DNA from: Oceanicaulis alexandrii DSM 11625
GTDB lineage: Bacteria > Pseudomonadota > Alphaproteobacteria > Caulobacterales > Maricaulaceae
Length of the DNA: 64,000 bases
Assembly: GCF_000420265.1 (NCBI RefSeq)
Contig: NZ_ATUP01000001.1
Coordinates: 496,001 to 560,000, forward strand
Reading direction: 5' to 3'
The position numbers were made by a program, and so were the translations under genes. Numbering within the stretch: position 1 is the stretch's first letter; the number at the start of each line of letters is the position of its first letter. Shown piece by piece: positions 18,821-28,174 of the stretch. Under the pieces are notes generated by a model. It had not been told where the DNA came from, did not search any database, and was given only the letters and a program-made list of their open reading frames with translations.

Positions 18821-19141
18821 TTAGCCCTTGAGAACCTGTTCGCGGGCCTCTTCGAGCAGCTGCTCCATCTTGTGACGAATCTGGTGATCGGTCTGCTCGA
18901 TGCCGCGGGCGTCGAAATCGCCGCGCACCTTGCGGAAAACGTCTTCATCACCGGCTTCTTCGAAATCGGCTTTGACGACTTCCTTGCCATAGGCTTCGGC
19001 GTCATCGCCGGTCAGGCCCATCAGCTCGGCGGCCCACAAACCCAGGAGCTTGTTGCGGCGCGCAACCGCTTTGAACTCGAGCTCCTGATCGTGAGCGAAT
19101 TTGTTTTCGAACGCGTTTTCGCGATCATCAAAACCTGACAT
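18821..19141 (-). CDS. F1-ATPase inhibitor subunit zeta (DUF1476)
   Basis: A 106-residue, all-helical, charged protein that matches the DUF1476 family, which in Paracoccus and other alphaproteobacteria is the zeta subunit that blocks ATP hydrolysis by F1-ATPase. The N-terminus MSGFDDRENAFENKFAHDQE holds the inhibitory segment of the family, followed by KAVARRNKLLGLWAAELMGL and a C-terminal four-helix region. It is a single gene with its own terminator, away from the atp operon. The assignment is by family; the effect in this organism is inferred. Confidence 0.88.
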   Translation of the reverse strand: MSGFDDRENAFENKFAHDQELEFKAVARRNKLLGLWAAELMGLTGDDAEAYGKEVVKADFEEAGDEDVFRKVRGDFDARGIEQTDHQIRHKMEQLLEEAREQVLKG

Positions 19142-19294
19142 GGCGGTGGTCCTTCAACCCCAGACATCAAAACTGCTGCCTGAAGAGTTAGCCGTAGCAG
19201 CGCCGATTATCAATCGCGTAAGCCTGAGCGGAAACAGGCTTCAGCACAGATATTGATGTAAGCGCGCCCCTCGCGTATGAAGGCGCCACGATAG

Positions 19295-19317
19295 CGGCCC
19301 GCGGCGACGGGCCGTTT
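19295..19317 (+). promoter_or_regulatory. Hairpin in the purC leader
   Basis: CGGCCCG (19295-19301) and CGGGCCG (19308-19314) form a 7 bp stem with a 6 nt loop, followed by TTTCG. It lies about 115 bp upstream of purC, within a 290 bp gap that otherwise holds no gene. It could be a weak attenuator or only chance in GC-rich DNA. Confidence 0.3.
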
Positions 19318-19431
19318 CGCGTTTCTCATGGCATGGCCCAGGCGCGACGTCTCTGTTCCCAGCGACATCAAAGCGGGCTCACGCCCCACTCGCGCGCCGC
19401 TAAAGCGCGCCCAAGCCGGAGCGAGGCCACG

Positions 19432-20193
19432 ATGTCCCGCCGCAAGATGCTGTACGAAGGCAAAGCCAAAATCCTCTACGAGGGTCCCGAGCCGGGCACC
19501 GTCGTGGCCTATTTCAAGGATGACGCCACCGCCTTCAACGCCCAGAAAAAAGCCGTGCTCGAAGGCAAGGGCGTGCTCAACAACCGGATCTCCGAATACA
19601 TCATGGAGCATCTGGGCCGGATGGGCATCCCCACCCACTTCATCAAGCGCTTGAACATGCGTGAGCAATTGCTCCGCGAAGTCGAGATCATCCCGCTGGA
19701 AGTGGTGGTGCGCAATGTGGCCGCCGGCTCGATCGCCAAACGCTTCGGCCTGACCGAAGGCGATGCGCTGCCGCGCTCCATCGTCGAGTTCTATTACAAG
19801 AACGACGCGCTGGAAGATCCGATGGTCGCCGAGGAACATGTCACCGCGTTCAACTGGGCCACCACCCAGGACATGGACGAGATGATCGCCATGGCGCTGC
19901 GGGTGAACGATTTCATGTCGGGCATGTTCGCAGCCGTCGGCATCCGTCTTGTGGACTTCAAGCTCGAATTTGGCCGCGTCTACGACCAGAACGACATGCC
20001 GCGAGTGATTCTCGCCGACGAGATCAGCCCGGACAGCTGCCGTCTGTGGGACGCCAACACCAATGAGAAGCTCGACAAGGACCGGTTCCGCCGCGATCTG
20101 GGCAATGTGACCGAAGCCTATGCCGAAGTCGCCCGCCGTCTGGGCATCATGAAAGAAAACGGTTCCGTCACCGAAGAGGGGTCTCCGGAATGA
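19432..20193 (+). CDS. purC: SAICAR synthetase
   Basis: Joins aspartate to CAIR with ATP, giving SAICAR in purine synthesis. The 253-residue protein begins [18 protein letters not shown], the usual N-terminal ATP-binding start, and has the signatures [18 protein letters not shown] and LVDFKLEFG. The ATG at 19432 follows GGAGCGAGG; the frame is open upstream but only as low-complexity arginine-rich coding. It is the first gene of a purC-purS-purQ-purL operon and overlaps purS by four bases. Confidence 0.96.
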   Translation: MSRRKMLYEGKAKILYEGPEPGTVVAYFKDDATAFNAQKKAVLEGKGVLNNRISEYIMEHLGRMGIPTHFIKRLNMREQLLREVEIIPLEVVVRNVAAGSIAKRFGLTEGDALPRSIVEFYYKNDALEDPMVAEEHVTAFNWATTQDMDEMIAMALRVNDFMSGMFAAVGIRLVDFKLEFGRVYDQNDMPRVILADEISPDSCRLWDANTNEKLDKDRFRRDLGNVTEAYAEVARRLGIMKENGSVTEEGSPE

Positions 20194-20432
20194 AAGCGCG
20201 CATTCACGTCTATCTCAAACCCGGCGTTCTGGACCCGCAAGGCCAGGCTGTCTCCAACTCGCTGAACCATCTGGGGTTTGACGAAGTTACGGGCGTGCGT
20301 CAGGGCAAGCTGATCGAGATTGATCTCAACACCGCCGACGCCGAGGAAGCCCAGAGCCGCGTCTCTGAGATGTGCGACAAGCTGCTCGCCAACCCCGTCA
20401 TCGAAAATTACGACATCGAGCTGAGCGCTTAG
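20190..20432 (+). CDS. purS: FGAM synthase subunit PurS
   Basis: An 80-residue subunit that bridges PurQ and PurL in the three-part formylglycinamidine ribonucleotide synthase. The sequence has the PurS layout: [19 protein letters not shown], then [18 protein letters not shown] and a C-terminal strand ENYDIEL. Its start overlaps the purC stop (ATGA), pointing to translational coupling. It is the usual partner of the short PurL found here. Confidence 0.95.
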   Translation: MKARIHVYLKPGVLDPQGQAVSNSLNHLGFDEVTGVRQGKLIEIDLNTADAEEAQSRVSEMCDKLLANPVIENYDIELSA

Positions 20433-20460
20433 GCGCTGGCGAGCAAGAAGCGGATCTGAC

Positions 20461-21126
20461 ATGAAAACCGCCGTCATCGTCTTCCCCGGCTCGAACTGTG
20501 ACCGCGACGCGGCCACGGCCATCGAAGCCGTCACCGGCCACGCGCCGGCCATGGTCTGGCATGAAGAGACCGAACTGCCTGAGGGGCTCGACTTCGTCAT
20601 GGTCCCCGGCGGTTTCTCTTATGGCGACTATCTGCGCTCGGGCGCAGTGGCCGCACGCTCGCCGATCGTCAATGACCTGAAGAAGAAAGCCGAAGCGGGC
20701 GTGCCCATGCTGGGCGTGTGCAACGGCTTTCAGATCCTGACCGAGGCCGGGCTGCTGGACGGCACGCTGATGCGCAACGCGTCTTTGCACTTCGTCTGCG
20801 AGAAAGCGCCCCTGCTCGTTGAGACGGCGAACACCCGCTTCACCCGCGGCTATGCTGATCGCAAGGAGATCGTCATCCCGGTCGCCCACCATGACGGCAA
20901 TTATTTCGCCGACGAGGCGACGCTCGACCGGATCGAGGGCGAAGGCCAGGTGGTCTTCCGCTACGCCAACAATCCCAACGGCTCCGCCCGCGACATCGCC
21001 GGCGTCACCAATGCGGCGGGCAATGTGCTGGGCATGATGCCCCACCCGGAACGCGCGGTGGACGCCGATCATGGCGGAACCGATGGACTGGCCCTGTTTG
21101 AAAGCGTGCTGGGGAAACTGTCATGA
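20461..21126 (+). CDS. purQ: FGAM synthase glutaminase subunit PurQ
   Basis: A 221-residue class I glutamine amidotransferase that supplies ammonia to PurL. The nucleophile region is [10 protein letters not shown] with the catalytic cysteine, and the His-Glu pair is in MPHPERAVD. The N-terminus [13 protein letters not shown] is typical. It overlaps purL by four bases (ATGA) and follows purS by 28 bp. Confidence 0.96.
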   Translation: MKTAVIVFPGSNCDRDAATAIEAVTGHAPAMVWHEETELPEGLDFVMVPGGFSYGDYLRSGAVAARSPIVNDLKKKAEAGVPMLGVCNGFQILTEAGLLDGTLMRNASLHFVCEKAPLLVETANTRFTRGYADRKEIVIPVAHHDGNYFADEATLDRIEGEGQVVFRYANNPNGSARDIAGVTNAAGNVLGMMPHPERAVDADHGGTDGLALFESVLGKLS

Positions 21127-23366
21127 GCGAAGCTGTGAACCCGCGTTACGCCGAGGGAATCACCGAAGAGATCGCCCTCGATCACGTCACCGCTGACGAA
21201 TACGAGATCATCCTGAAAGAGCTCGGCCGCGCGCCGAACCTTGTGGAGCTGGGCATTTTCTCGGTGATGTGGTCCGAGCACTGCTCGTACAAATCCTCGC
21301 GCCTGCACCTGTCCAAATTCCCCACGTCTGGCGACAAGGTGATCTATGGTCCGGGCGAGAACGCCGGCGTCATCGACATTGGCGACGGCCAGGCGGCCAT
21401 CTTCAAGATGGAGAGCCACAACCACCCCAGCTATATCGAGCCCTATCAGGGCGCGGCCACGGGCGTGGGCGGCATTCTGCGCGATGTCTTCACCATGGGC
21501 GCCCGCCCGGTGGCGCTGATGAACGCGCTGCGCTTTGGCGATCCCAAGCACCCCAAGACCCGTCAACTGGTCGCTGGCGTCACCGCCGGCATTGGCGGCT
21601 ACGGCAATTGCGTGGGCGTGCCCACGGTGGGCGGCGAGACCAATTTCGACAAGGGCTATAACGGCAACATCCTGGTGAACGCCATGGCTGTGGGCCTGGC
21701 CGATGCCGACAAGATCTTCACCGCCGCCGCCCGTGAGCCTGAATTCCCTGTGCTCTATGTGGGCGCGAAAACCGGCCGCGACGGCATTCACGGCGCCACC
21801 ATGGCGTCGGCGGAATTCGGCGAAGGCTCTGAAGAGAACCGCCCGACCGTTCAGGTCGGCGACCCCTTCACCGAGAAGAAGCTGATCGAGGCCTGCCTTG
21901 AGCTGATGAGCGAAGACGCGATCAGCTCGATCCAGGACATGGGCGCGGCTGGCCTGACGTCTTCGTCTGTGGAGATGGCGTCTTCGGGCGGCCTCGGGAT
22001 CGAGCTTGATCTTGATCACGTGCCCCAGCGCGAAGAGAACATGACCGCCTATGAGATGATGCTGTCAGAATCCCAGGAGCGGATGCTGATCATCATCAAG
22101 CCCGGCCGTGAACACGTCGCCGAGCGCATTTTCCGCAAATGGGATCTGGATGTGGCGACCATCGGCAAGACCGCGCCCCATGGCCGTCTTGTGCTGCGTC
22201 ACAAAGGCGAGGTCGTCTGCGACCTGCCGCTCGATCCCATTGGCGAGAACGCGCCGAAATACGACCGCCCCTGGTTCCCCGCCGAGGCGCGCGGCTCCAT
22301 CGACCCGGCTGACCTGCACCAGCCTGAACATCTGGGCGAAGTGCTGGCGAGCCTGATGGGCAGCCCGGACATGGCGTCCAAACGCTGGATCTGGCGTCAG
22401 TATGACCGCCACGTCATGGCCGACACCGCCGCCAGCTCCGAAGACGCATCCGACGCCGCCATCGTGCGCGTGCACGGCACGCAAAAGGCGCTGGCGATCA
22501 CCACTGACTGCACCCCGCGCTATTGCTTCGCCGACCCGTTCGAAGGTGGCAAGCAGGCGGTGGCCGAAGCCTGGCGCAACCTCACCGCCGTCGGCGCTGA
22601 TCCCATCGCCATCACGGACTGCCTGAACTTCGGCAATCCCGAGCGTCCTGAAATCATGGGTCAGTTCGTGGGCTGCGTGGAAGGCATGGCCGAGGCGTGC
22701 AAGGCCCTCGACTTCCCCGTCGTGTCCGGCAATGTCTCGCTCTATAACGAGACCGACGGCGTCGCCATTCCGCCGACCCCGGCGGTAGGCGCTGTGGGCC
22801 TGATTCCCGACATCGCCCAGCGCATGGGCTATGGCGGTCTGAAAGAAGGCCAGGTGCTGCTGCTGGTGGGCGAAACCCGCGGCGAGCTTGGCGCGTCGAT
22901 CTATCTGCGCGAGATCGAGAACCAGGAAAAAGGCGCGTCCCCGCGCGTCGATCTGGCCGTTGAAAAGCGCAATGGCGACTTTGTCCGTCAGACGATCCGC
23001 GCCGGCCACGCCAAGGCCGTCCACGACCTGTCAGACGGCGGCCTGGCCTGCGCCGCCGCCGATATGGCGATGGCGGCGGGCGTCGGGATCAAGCTCGCCT
23101 ATACGGGCGGCCTGCCGGTCTTCGCCTGGATGTTCGGTGAGGATCAGGGCCGTTATCTGATCGCCGCCGACGCCGCGGACGCCGAGACCATTCGCGCGAA
23201 CGCCAAGACCGCAAACGTGCCGGTTGAAGTCGTGGGCCTCGCAGGCGGACGCTTCATCTCCATCAATGGCGGCCATGCGGTGGATCTGATCCGCCTCAAA
23301 CAGGCCCATGAAGGCTTCATGCCCGCCCTGATGGAGGGCGAGCCTGAGGCGCGCGTCGCCGAGTAA
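21123..23366 (+). CDS. purL: FGAM synthase large subunit PurL
   Basis: A 747-residue ATP-dependent synthase subunit of the short PurL class that needs PurS and PurQ. It has two AIRS-related halves: the first with [14 protein letters not shown], the ATP and magnesium segment [23 protein letters not shown] and VGGETNFD; the second with [23 protein letters not shown] and [11 protein letters not shown]. It catalyses conversion of FGAR to FGAM. It is the last gene of the purCSQL operon and is followed by a strong terminator. Confidence 0.96.
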   Translation: MSEAVNPRYAEGITEEIALDHVTADEYEIILKELGRAPNLVELGIFSVMWSEHCSYKSSRLHLSKFPTSGDKVIYGPGENAGVIDIGDGQAAIFKMESHNHPSYIEPYQGAATGVGGILRDVFTMGARPVALMNALRFGDPKHPKTRQLVAGVTAGIGGYGNCVGVPTVGGETNFDKGYNGNILVNAMAVGLADADKIFTAAAREPEFPVLYVGAKTGRDGIHGATMASAEFGEGSEENRPTVQVGDPFTEKKLIEACLELMSEDAISSIQDMGAAGLTSSSVEMASSGGLGIELDLDHVPQREENMTAYEMMLSESQERMLIIIKPGREHVAERIFRKWDLDVATIGKTAPHGRLVLRHKGEVVCDLPLDPIGENAPKYDRPWFPAEARGSIDPADLHQPEHLGEVLASLMGSPDMASKRWIWRQYDRHVMADTAASSEDASDAAIVRVHGTQKALAITTDCTPRYCFADPFEGGKQAVAEAWRNLTAVGADPIAITDCLNFGNPERPEIMGQFVGCVEGMAEACKALDFPVVSGNVSLYNETDGVAIPPTPAVGAVGLIPDIAQRMGYGGLKEGQVLLLVGETRGELGASIYLREIENQEKGASPRVDLAVEKRNGDFVRQTIRAGHAKAVHDLSDGGLACAAADMAMAAGVGIKLAYTGGLPVFAWMFGEDQGRYLIAADAADAETIRANAKTANVPVEVVGLAGGRFISINGGHAVDLIRLKQAHEGFMPALMEGEPEARVAE

Positions 23367-23385
23367 GACAGGCGACAGAGCACAC

Positions 23386-23418
23386 AAAAAAGGCCGGAGC
23401 CAATGCTCCGGCCTTTTT
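23386..23418. terminator. Bidirectional terminator after purL
   Basis: Six A, a GGCCGGAGC/GCTCCGGCC stem with a CAAT loop, then five T. It can end purL on the plus strand and the exported repeat protein on the minus strand. Confidence 0.93.
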
Positions 23419-23438
23419 CATTTGAATGGGTCAGCGAC

Positions 23439-23909
23439 TTAGCTGTGGCACTGGGCCAGAGCAGAATTGTGCGTGACCGCCTCTTCACCGGCGCCCAGTT
23501 CAGCGGCGCGCGCGAAATCAGCAGCGGCGGCGGCGTGATCGCCCGCCAGCCAGAAGGCGCCGCCGCGATTGGTGTACGCTTCCCAGCCTTCGGGATTGCG
23601 TTCGATGGCGTTGGCGCAGGCGTCCGCCGTGCCGGCATCGCCTTCATTGGCGAGCGCAGCGCACAGATTGACGGCGGCGGCGTTCTTGTTGCGGTTGGAG
23701 GTGCCGGACTCCAGCGCCTCGGAGGCGAAGTGAGCGGCGTTGCGCCAGTCGCCCTGATCGATGCGGCGCGCAGACTGGCGCACGTCAGAGTTCGGACCGG
23801 ACATGCCGGCGAACATCGGCTCGGACGGACAGTCCTGGGCCTGAGCGGAACCGAAAGCGGCGATTGCGAGTGCTGCGCCAGCGAAAACAGTACGAAGTGC
23901 GGTGGACAT
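23439..23909 (-). CDS. Exported TPR-like small protein
   Basis: A 156-residue protein with a signal peptide (MSTALRTVFAGAALAIAAFGSAQA) and repeats of tetratricopeptide type, for example NPEGWEAYTNRGGAFWLAGDHAAAAADFARAAELG near the C-terminus. Four cysteines (DCPSE, NLCAAL, DACANA, AQCHS) may form disulfides in the periplasm. The ATG at 23909 sits 6 nt after GGGAG; the ATG at 23915 directly abuts that site, so the downstream start is preferred. Function unknown; TPR proteins usually bind partner proteins. Confidence 0.78.
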   Translation of the reverse strand: MSTALRTVFAGAALAIAAFGSAQAQDCPSEPMFAGMSGPNSDVRQSARRIDQGDWRNAAHFASEALESGTSNRNKNAAAVNLCAALANEGDAGTADACANAIERNPEGWEAYTNRGGAFWLAGDHAAAAADFARAAELGAGEEAVTHNSALAQCHS

Positions 23910-24023
23910 ATCCATCTCCCTGATGAAACCCGAGCATGCCTATACGCCCGCGTTTGTGGCGTATAGATAGGGACCTCACCGCACTTTGAAAAGTAAACAC
24001 TGTTTATTTTTGTTATGATTTAA

Positions 24024-24052
24024 TGACGCGCCGCAAATATTGCGGCGCGTCA
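24024..24052 (-). terminator. Terminator of the M28 peptidase gene
   Basis: A perfect 13 bp stem TGACGCGCCGCAA/TTGCGGCGCGTCA with a 3 nt loop, 17 bp after the stop on the minus strand, followed by an AT-rich segment. Confidence 0.85.
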
Positions 24053-24068
24053 ATCACTTGGCTTTTCG

Positions 24069-25019
24069 CTAGGGTTGGCCTGCCTCGCCCAGAACAGACC
24101 CAAGGTCCGCATCAATGCGCTCGGCCAGCTCGATCGCCACGCTCACCGCCCCCAGGAAGAACTCGGAATTGATGGTCTCGAACTCGTCTGTGGTCTGGTG
24201 GTAATGCTCGTGATCCTCCACCCCGAGATAGAGAAACGGGATGCCGGCGGCGTGGAACGCGCCCTGGTCTGACAACAGCGTCCAGTCATTGCGCGGATCG
24301 CCGTCAGGCTGGTCATAGCCCGCCGCCAGCGTTATCGACGCGTCTTGCGCCACCGCTTCGACGATGGGATGCAGGGCCGGCGTGTGATACGGGCCCGCCG
24401 CCCAGATATCATTGTCCGGGCTATAGCCCAGCATGTCGAAATTGAGATTGAAGACGACCGGCGCTGCGCCTTCGACCGGGTTGGCGACCACTTCGCGGGC
24501 CCCGCGCAATCCGCCCTCCTCTGCGTCGAACGCCATGATCAGGATGTCATGCTCGGGCGGATTGGCGATGAAATGCTCCGCCGCCGCCAGCAGCGCCGCC
24601 ACGCCAGACGCGTTGTCGTCGGCGCCGTTGAAAATCTCGCCCTCTTCGGTCTGTCCCACATGGTCATAATGCGCGGTCACAGCGATAGCGCGGCTGCGAT
24701 CACGGCCAGGAATGACGCCGATGACGTTCACGGCGTTGATGGTTTCGCGCGGCGAATTCTCATCGCGAAAATCTATGGCGCGCTCAAAGCTGAAGGGCTG
24801 CTCATAGCTGTCGCCCACCGGCTGGACGCCGATCTCGGTCAGGCGGTCGATGATATAGGCGCGCGCCCGTGCATTGCCTTCGCTCTCGACCAGCCGGCCT
24901 TTCATCTCATCTGAACTGATGACGCACAGATCCGCCCAGGGCTGGGGCTCCAGCCCCGCACAATCTGAAGCGGCGGGAGCGGCCAGAGCGGTAGTCAGAA
25001 GCAATGCGGACAGCAACAT
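24069..25019 (-). CDS. Exported M28-family metallopeptidase
   Basis: A 316-residue zinc aminopeptidase of the M28 family. The N-terminus is a signal peptide ending near ALAAPAA, so it works in the periplasm or outside. Metal ligands are visible: His117 in TAHYDHVG, Asp in NGADDNASG (residues 131-138), the catalytic Glu pair in DAEEGG (165-170), the later Asp in NFDMLGY and the His in YLGVEDHEHYHQTTDE. It probably trims peptides or removes N-terminal residues. It is a single gene. Confidence 0.9.
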   Translation of the reverse strand: MLLSALLLTTALAAPAASDCAGLEPQPWADLCVISSDEMKGRLVESEGNARARAYIIDRLTEIGVQPVGDSYEQPFSFERAIDFRDENSPRETINAVNVIGVIPGRDRSRAIAVTAHYDHVGQTEEGEIFNGADDNASGVAALLAAAEHFIANPPEHDILIMAFDAEEGGLRGAREVVANPVEGAAPVVFNLNFDMLGYSPDNDIWAAGPYHTPALHPIVEAVAQDASITLAAGYDQPDGDPRNDWTLLSDQGAFHAAGIPFLYLGVEDHEHYHQTTDEFETINSEFFLGAVSVAIELAERIDADLGSVLGEAGQP

Positions 25020-25114
25020 GGGCAGGTCTCCGTAATATCCCTGTGAAAGTCAGGGTTCCGGGCACGCCCGGTGTGATGGTATGGCTCAGACTAGCACTGC
25101 GCAGGAGAGACGCC

Positions 25115-25348
25115 ATGCCCATGAATGCGGAAGACATTGTCAGTCTCATCAAGGAAGGCGTTCCCGGCGCCGAGGTCGAGATCACCGATCTCGCCGGCGA
25201 TGGCGACCATTACAAGGCTGTGGTGGTTTCACCGGCTTTCGCCGGCCTGCCCCGCGTGCGGCAGCACCAGATGGTGTATGCCGCGCTGAAAGGCCGGATG
25301 GGCGGCGAACTGCATGCCCTGGCGCTGGAAACCCGTGCGCCGGACTAG
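25115..25348 (+). CDS. BolA/IbaG-family protein
   Basis: A 77-residue protein of the BolA family, with the helix-turn-helix-like centre and the conserved segment HYKAVVVSPAFAGLPRVRQHQMVYAAL. The single histidine and the loop before it are those that bind a shared [2Fe-2S] cluster with monothiol glutaredoxins. The ATG at 25115 lies 7 nt after AGGAG. The gene directly precedes grxD by 76 bp, a common pairing that supports a role in iron-sulfur trafficking or iron sensing. It lies divergent from the M28 peptidase gene. Confidence 0.9.
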   Translation: MPMNAEDIVSLIKEGVPGAEVEITDLAGDGDHYKAVVVSPAFAGLPRVRQHQMVYAALKGRMGGELHALALETRAPD

Positions 25349-25424
25349 CGCGCCTGTCAGCAATTGAAACTCGCCGCTCCGCCCCCCATCTTGGGGCCAA
25401 GACGAACCATAAGGAATCCTCTCC

Positions 25425-25757
25425 ATGTCCGACGCCGAGACCCAGGAAGCGATCAAGAAAGCCGTCACAGACAATGACGTGGTCCTGTTCATGAAGGGCA
25501 CTCCCACCTTCCCGCAATGCGGGTTCTCGTCGGTGGTGGCCCGCGTGCTTGATCATGTGGGCGTGGAATACGCCGCAGTGAACGTGCTGGAAGACCACGC
25601 CGTGCGCGAAGGCATCAAGGCGTATTCAGACTGGCCGACCATCCCCCAGCTTTACGTGAAGGGCGAATTTGTCGGCGGCTGCGACATCATCAAGGAGATG
25701 TTTGAAGCCGGCGAGCTGCAACAGCTGATGAAAGACAAGGGCCTGGTGGAGGCGTAA
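25425..25757 (+). CDS. grxD: Monothiol glutaredoxin, Grx4 type
   Basis: A 110-residue monothiol glutaredoxin with the CGFS active site, Cys32, in FPQCGFSS. It also has the KGTP glutathione-binding start, [19 protein letters not shown] and the usual C-terminal helix. Such proteins carry a glutathione-bound [2Fe-2S] cluster between dimers and pass it to targets, often with BolA. The adjacent BolA gene fits this. The start follows AAGGA. Confidence 0.95.
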   Translation: MSDAETQEAIKKAVTDNDVVLFMKGTPTFPQCGFSSVVARVLDHVGVEYAAVNVLEDHAVREGIKAYSDWPTIPQLYVKGEFVGGCDIIKEMFEAGELQQLMKDKGLVEA

Positions 25758-25782
25758 GCCCCTGCCCGCCGCACCTGACCGA

Positions 25783-25814
25783 GAAAACCCGCCTCCCTCT
25801 GGAGGCGGGTTTTC
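25783..25814 (+). terminator. Intrinsic terminator of grxD
   Basis: A perfect 14 bp stem GAAAACCCGCCTCC/GGAGGCGGGTTTTC with a CTCT loop. It ends the bolA-grxD unit. Confidence 0.9.
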
Positions 25815-25832
25815 AAGTGATACGGTCAAAGA

Positions 25833-25862
25833 AAAAGCCCGCTGCGATGCAGCGGGCTTTTC
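25833..25862 (-). terminator. Intrinsic terminator of rpsD
   Basis: AAAAGCCCGCTGC/GCAGCGGGCTTTT, 13 bp, with a GAT loop; on the minus strand the stem runs into a T-tract. It lies just downstream of rpsD. Confidence 0.9.
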
Positions 25863-25883
25863 TGTCTCGTCGTCCCCGAAAAA

Positions 25884-26501
25884 TTACGAGGAGTAGAATT
25901 CGACGACCAGGTTCGGTTCCATCTTCACCGGGTACGGCACTTCGTTGAAGTCCGGCTTGCGGGTGTAGGTGGCTTTCATGCCCTTGGCGTCGAGATCAAG
26001 GTAATCCGGCACGTCACGTTCCGGGCTGCCCAGTGCTTCAAGCACCAGCGCCATGGAGCGGGACTTTTCGCGCACTTCAACCACATCGCCCGGCTTGACC
26101 ATGTAGGAAGCGATGTTCACGCGCTTGCCGTTCACACGGACATGGCCGTGGTTGACGAACTGGCGCGCTGCGAAGACGGTCGGCACGAACTTGGCGCGAT
26201 ACACGATCGCGTCCAGACGGCTTTCCAGCAGACCGATCAGGTTTTCGGCGGTGTTGCCGCGCAGGCGCTGCGCTTCAGTGTAGATGCGCTTGAACTGCTT
26301 CTCGGTGATGTTGCCGTAATAGCCTTTGAGCTTTTGCTTGGCGCGCAGCTGCAGACCGAAGTCAGACAGCTTGCCGGCGCGGCGCTGGCCGTGTTGACCC
26401 GGGCCGTAGGAGCGTTTGTTCACCGGGGACTTGGCGCGGCCCCAGATGTTTTCGCCCATGCGGCGATCAATTTTGTATTTCTGTGAATGACGCTTCGACA
26501 T
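25884..26501 (-). CDS. rpsD: 30S ribosomal protein S4
   Basis: A 205-residue primary 16S rRNA-binding protein that nucleates small-subunit assembly. It has the N-terminal [32 protein letters not shown] region, the S4 RNA-binding domain ([39 protein letters not shown]) and the C-terminal extension. The ATG at 26501 follows AAGGAAAG. It stands as a single gene here rather than in the alpha operon, as is usual in alphaproteobacteria. Confidence 0.97.
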   Translation of the reverse strand: MSKRHSQKYKIDRRMGENIWGRAKSPVNKRSYGPGQHGQRRAGKLSDFGLQLRAKQKLKGYYGNITEKQFKRIYTEAQRLRGNTAENLIGLLESRLDAIVYRAKFVPTVFAARQFVNHGHVRVNGKRVNIASYMVKPGDVVEVREKSRSMALVLEALGSPERDVPDYLDLDAKGMKATYTRKPDFNEVPYPVKMEPNLVVEFYSS

Positions 26502-26654
26502 AGTCTTTCCTTCTCGACGCGGCCCGGCTCTGATCCCTCAGCCAGAGCAATTGAAACGGCGGTCCACGCGTCGTCCGTTGCCATGAAAACAAAGCTCGTC
26601 CGGCAAGCCGGCGAGCGAGGGAAGCGCGGGTTATGAGCAAACCCCGGGGCGGAG

Positions 26655-28160
26655 TCAATATTCGCGCTGTCTCGCGGACTGTCTCCAAAGGGTGAACAGC
26701 GCGCTGGCGGCGCTCAAACCGCCGATCATCAACGCTTTCACGGCGGCAAGCGGCGCGCTGACAGCGCCCAGCGCATCCAGATCCAGCACGCAGCGCGCGC
26801 CCTCATAGCCATACCGCCCCAGCTGCGGGTCATAGACCGCACACCCTGAAAACACCGACGCCTGAAACAAGCCCTGAGCCAACGCGCCCGACAGCCCCAG
26901 CACGACCAAAGCCATCGCCAACCCGGATGTGCGGCAACACAGCGCCGTCGCCACCCCCAGAAATGCCGCCAGCATGTGAAGGTCGCCAAAGCCCGACGCA
27001 TATCCCTGAAGCCCCAGCAGCAAGGCGCTGAGCGTGAAGACCGGCAGGATGAAGGCCGGCGCCTGCGCCAGCGGCGGCAAAGCGCGCCAGTTCAGCTCCC
27101 ACCGCGCCAGAATCACGACCAGCAGCCCTAATGAGATCAGACGCCAGCCTGGACCAGGCAATATCTCCGAAGCTCCGCCATCTGCGGAAAACGTCGCAAT
27201 CGTGGCCCATAAGCGCTCAGCAAAACCCGGCCCGAGCACGGGGGTCATCTCGCTGGGCCCCGAACTGAACACGGCATAGACAACCCATCCCGTCGCGATC
27301 AGCAGCGCGAGGCTCAGCGCGAACACACGCAAGACCAGCCACTCCCCATCCAGTGCATGCGCTCTGTGAAGCCGCCAACTACGCCAGCCGAGATACAACG
27401 CCAGTCCAAGCCAGAGCGTCACCAGAAGCGTATTGGCCCAGACCCCCAGCCCCAGGGCCAGGCCCAGCCCCAGGCTGGCGGGCAAGTCATTGCGTCGCGA
27501 CAAGGTCATGAAGGCCGCGCAGGCGAACGCCGCGCAACACAAGCCCAGCGCATCGCCTCCCACAGACGTCATCTGCGCGAAAAACTGGGGAAACATGAAG
27601 GGCCAGGCCGCCATGATCACGGCGCCATGCTCATTGAGCAAACCGCTCCGAAAGGCCGCTTCGACCGCCAGAGCGAACCCCAACATGGCCGCCGACCACA
27701 GGATCAGCCGGTAGAGCCGGACCTGCGCGCGCCAGCTCCAGTCCGACACCAACGCACGAACGGGCGCCAGCACCACAAGCGTGAGCGGTCGAGCGTGAAA
27801 AGCGGCGGACGATGAGGGTTGCACGGAGGCGTCGTCCCCCGTCTCCACATCATCAGCACCCGTACGCATCATGGCCCAGCTCGCATAACCCGGGCGTGAC
27901 GCGCTCACCCAGGACGCTGGCCAGGGCCCGTCATGGGTCGAAAACTCTGCTGGAAACGGCGCGTCTTCAGACACCCTGACGGCGCCTGTTTGAGAAAACT
28001 GGATCAGCGCTTCAAGCTGCTGAACTTCGTCACGCCCCTCGAAGGCCGGTAGAAACAGCACATAGCCCAGCCCAGCCAGGAAGACGCCTAGCAGGAGGCG
28101 GCTGCGGGCCGGTCCCAGAACCAGATTGATTGTGAAGAGAAGAATGCGCCAGAGCTGCAT
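26655..28160 (-). CDS. Large multi-pass membrane protein, DUF2142-like
   Basis: A 501-residue protein with roughly ten to twelve hydrophobic segments and a long periplasmic loop between the first and second (VQQLEALIQFSQTG through SSAAFHARPLTLVVLAP). The segment FPQFFAQMTSVGGDALGLCCAAFACAAFM resembles the conserved region of DUF2142 and related GT-C type membrane glycosyltransferases. If so, it would use a lipid-linked sugar donor, but no catalytic acid motif is certain. It follows the next unknown gene by 14 bp on the same strand, so the two are one unit. Family call is tentative. Confidence 0.55.
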   Translation of the reverse strand: MQLWRILLFTINLVLGPARSRLLLGVFLAGLGYVLFLPAFEGRDEVQQLEALIQFSQTGAVRVSEDAPFPAEFSTHDGPWPASWVSASRPGYASWAMMRTGADDVETGDDASVQPSSSAAFHARPLTLVVLAPVRALVSDWSWRAQVRLYRLILWSAAMLGFALAVEAAFRSGLLNEHGAVIMAAWPFMFPQFFAQMTSVGGDALGLCCAAFACAAFMTLSRRNDLPASLGLGLALGLGVWANTLLVTLWLGLALYLGWRSWRLHRAHALDGEWLVLRVFALSLALLIATGWVVYAVFSSGPSEMTPVLGPGFAERLWATIATFSADGGASEILPGPGWRLISLGLLVVILARWELNWRALPPLAQAPAFILPVFTLSALLLGLQGYASGFGDLHMLAAFLGVATALCCRTSGLAMALVVLGLSGALAQGLFQASVFSGCAVYDPQLGRYGYEGARCVLDLDALGAVSAPLAAVKALMIGGLSAASALFTLWRQSARQREY

Positions 28161-28174
28161 GTCCGCCCCTGCGA

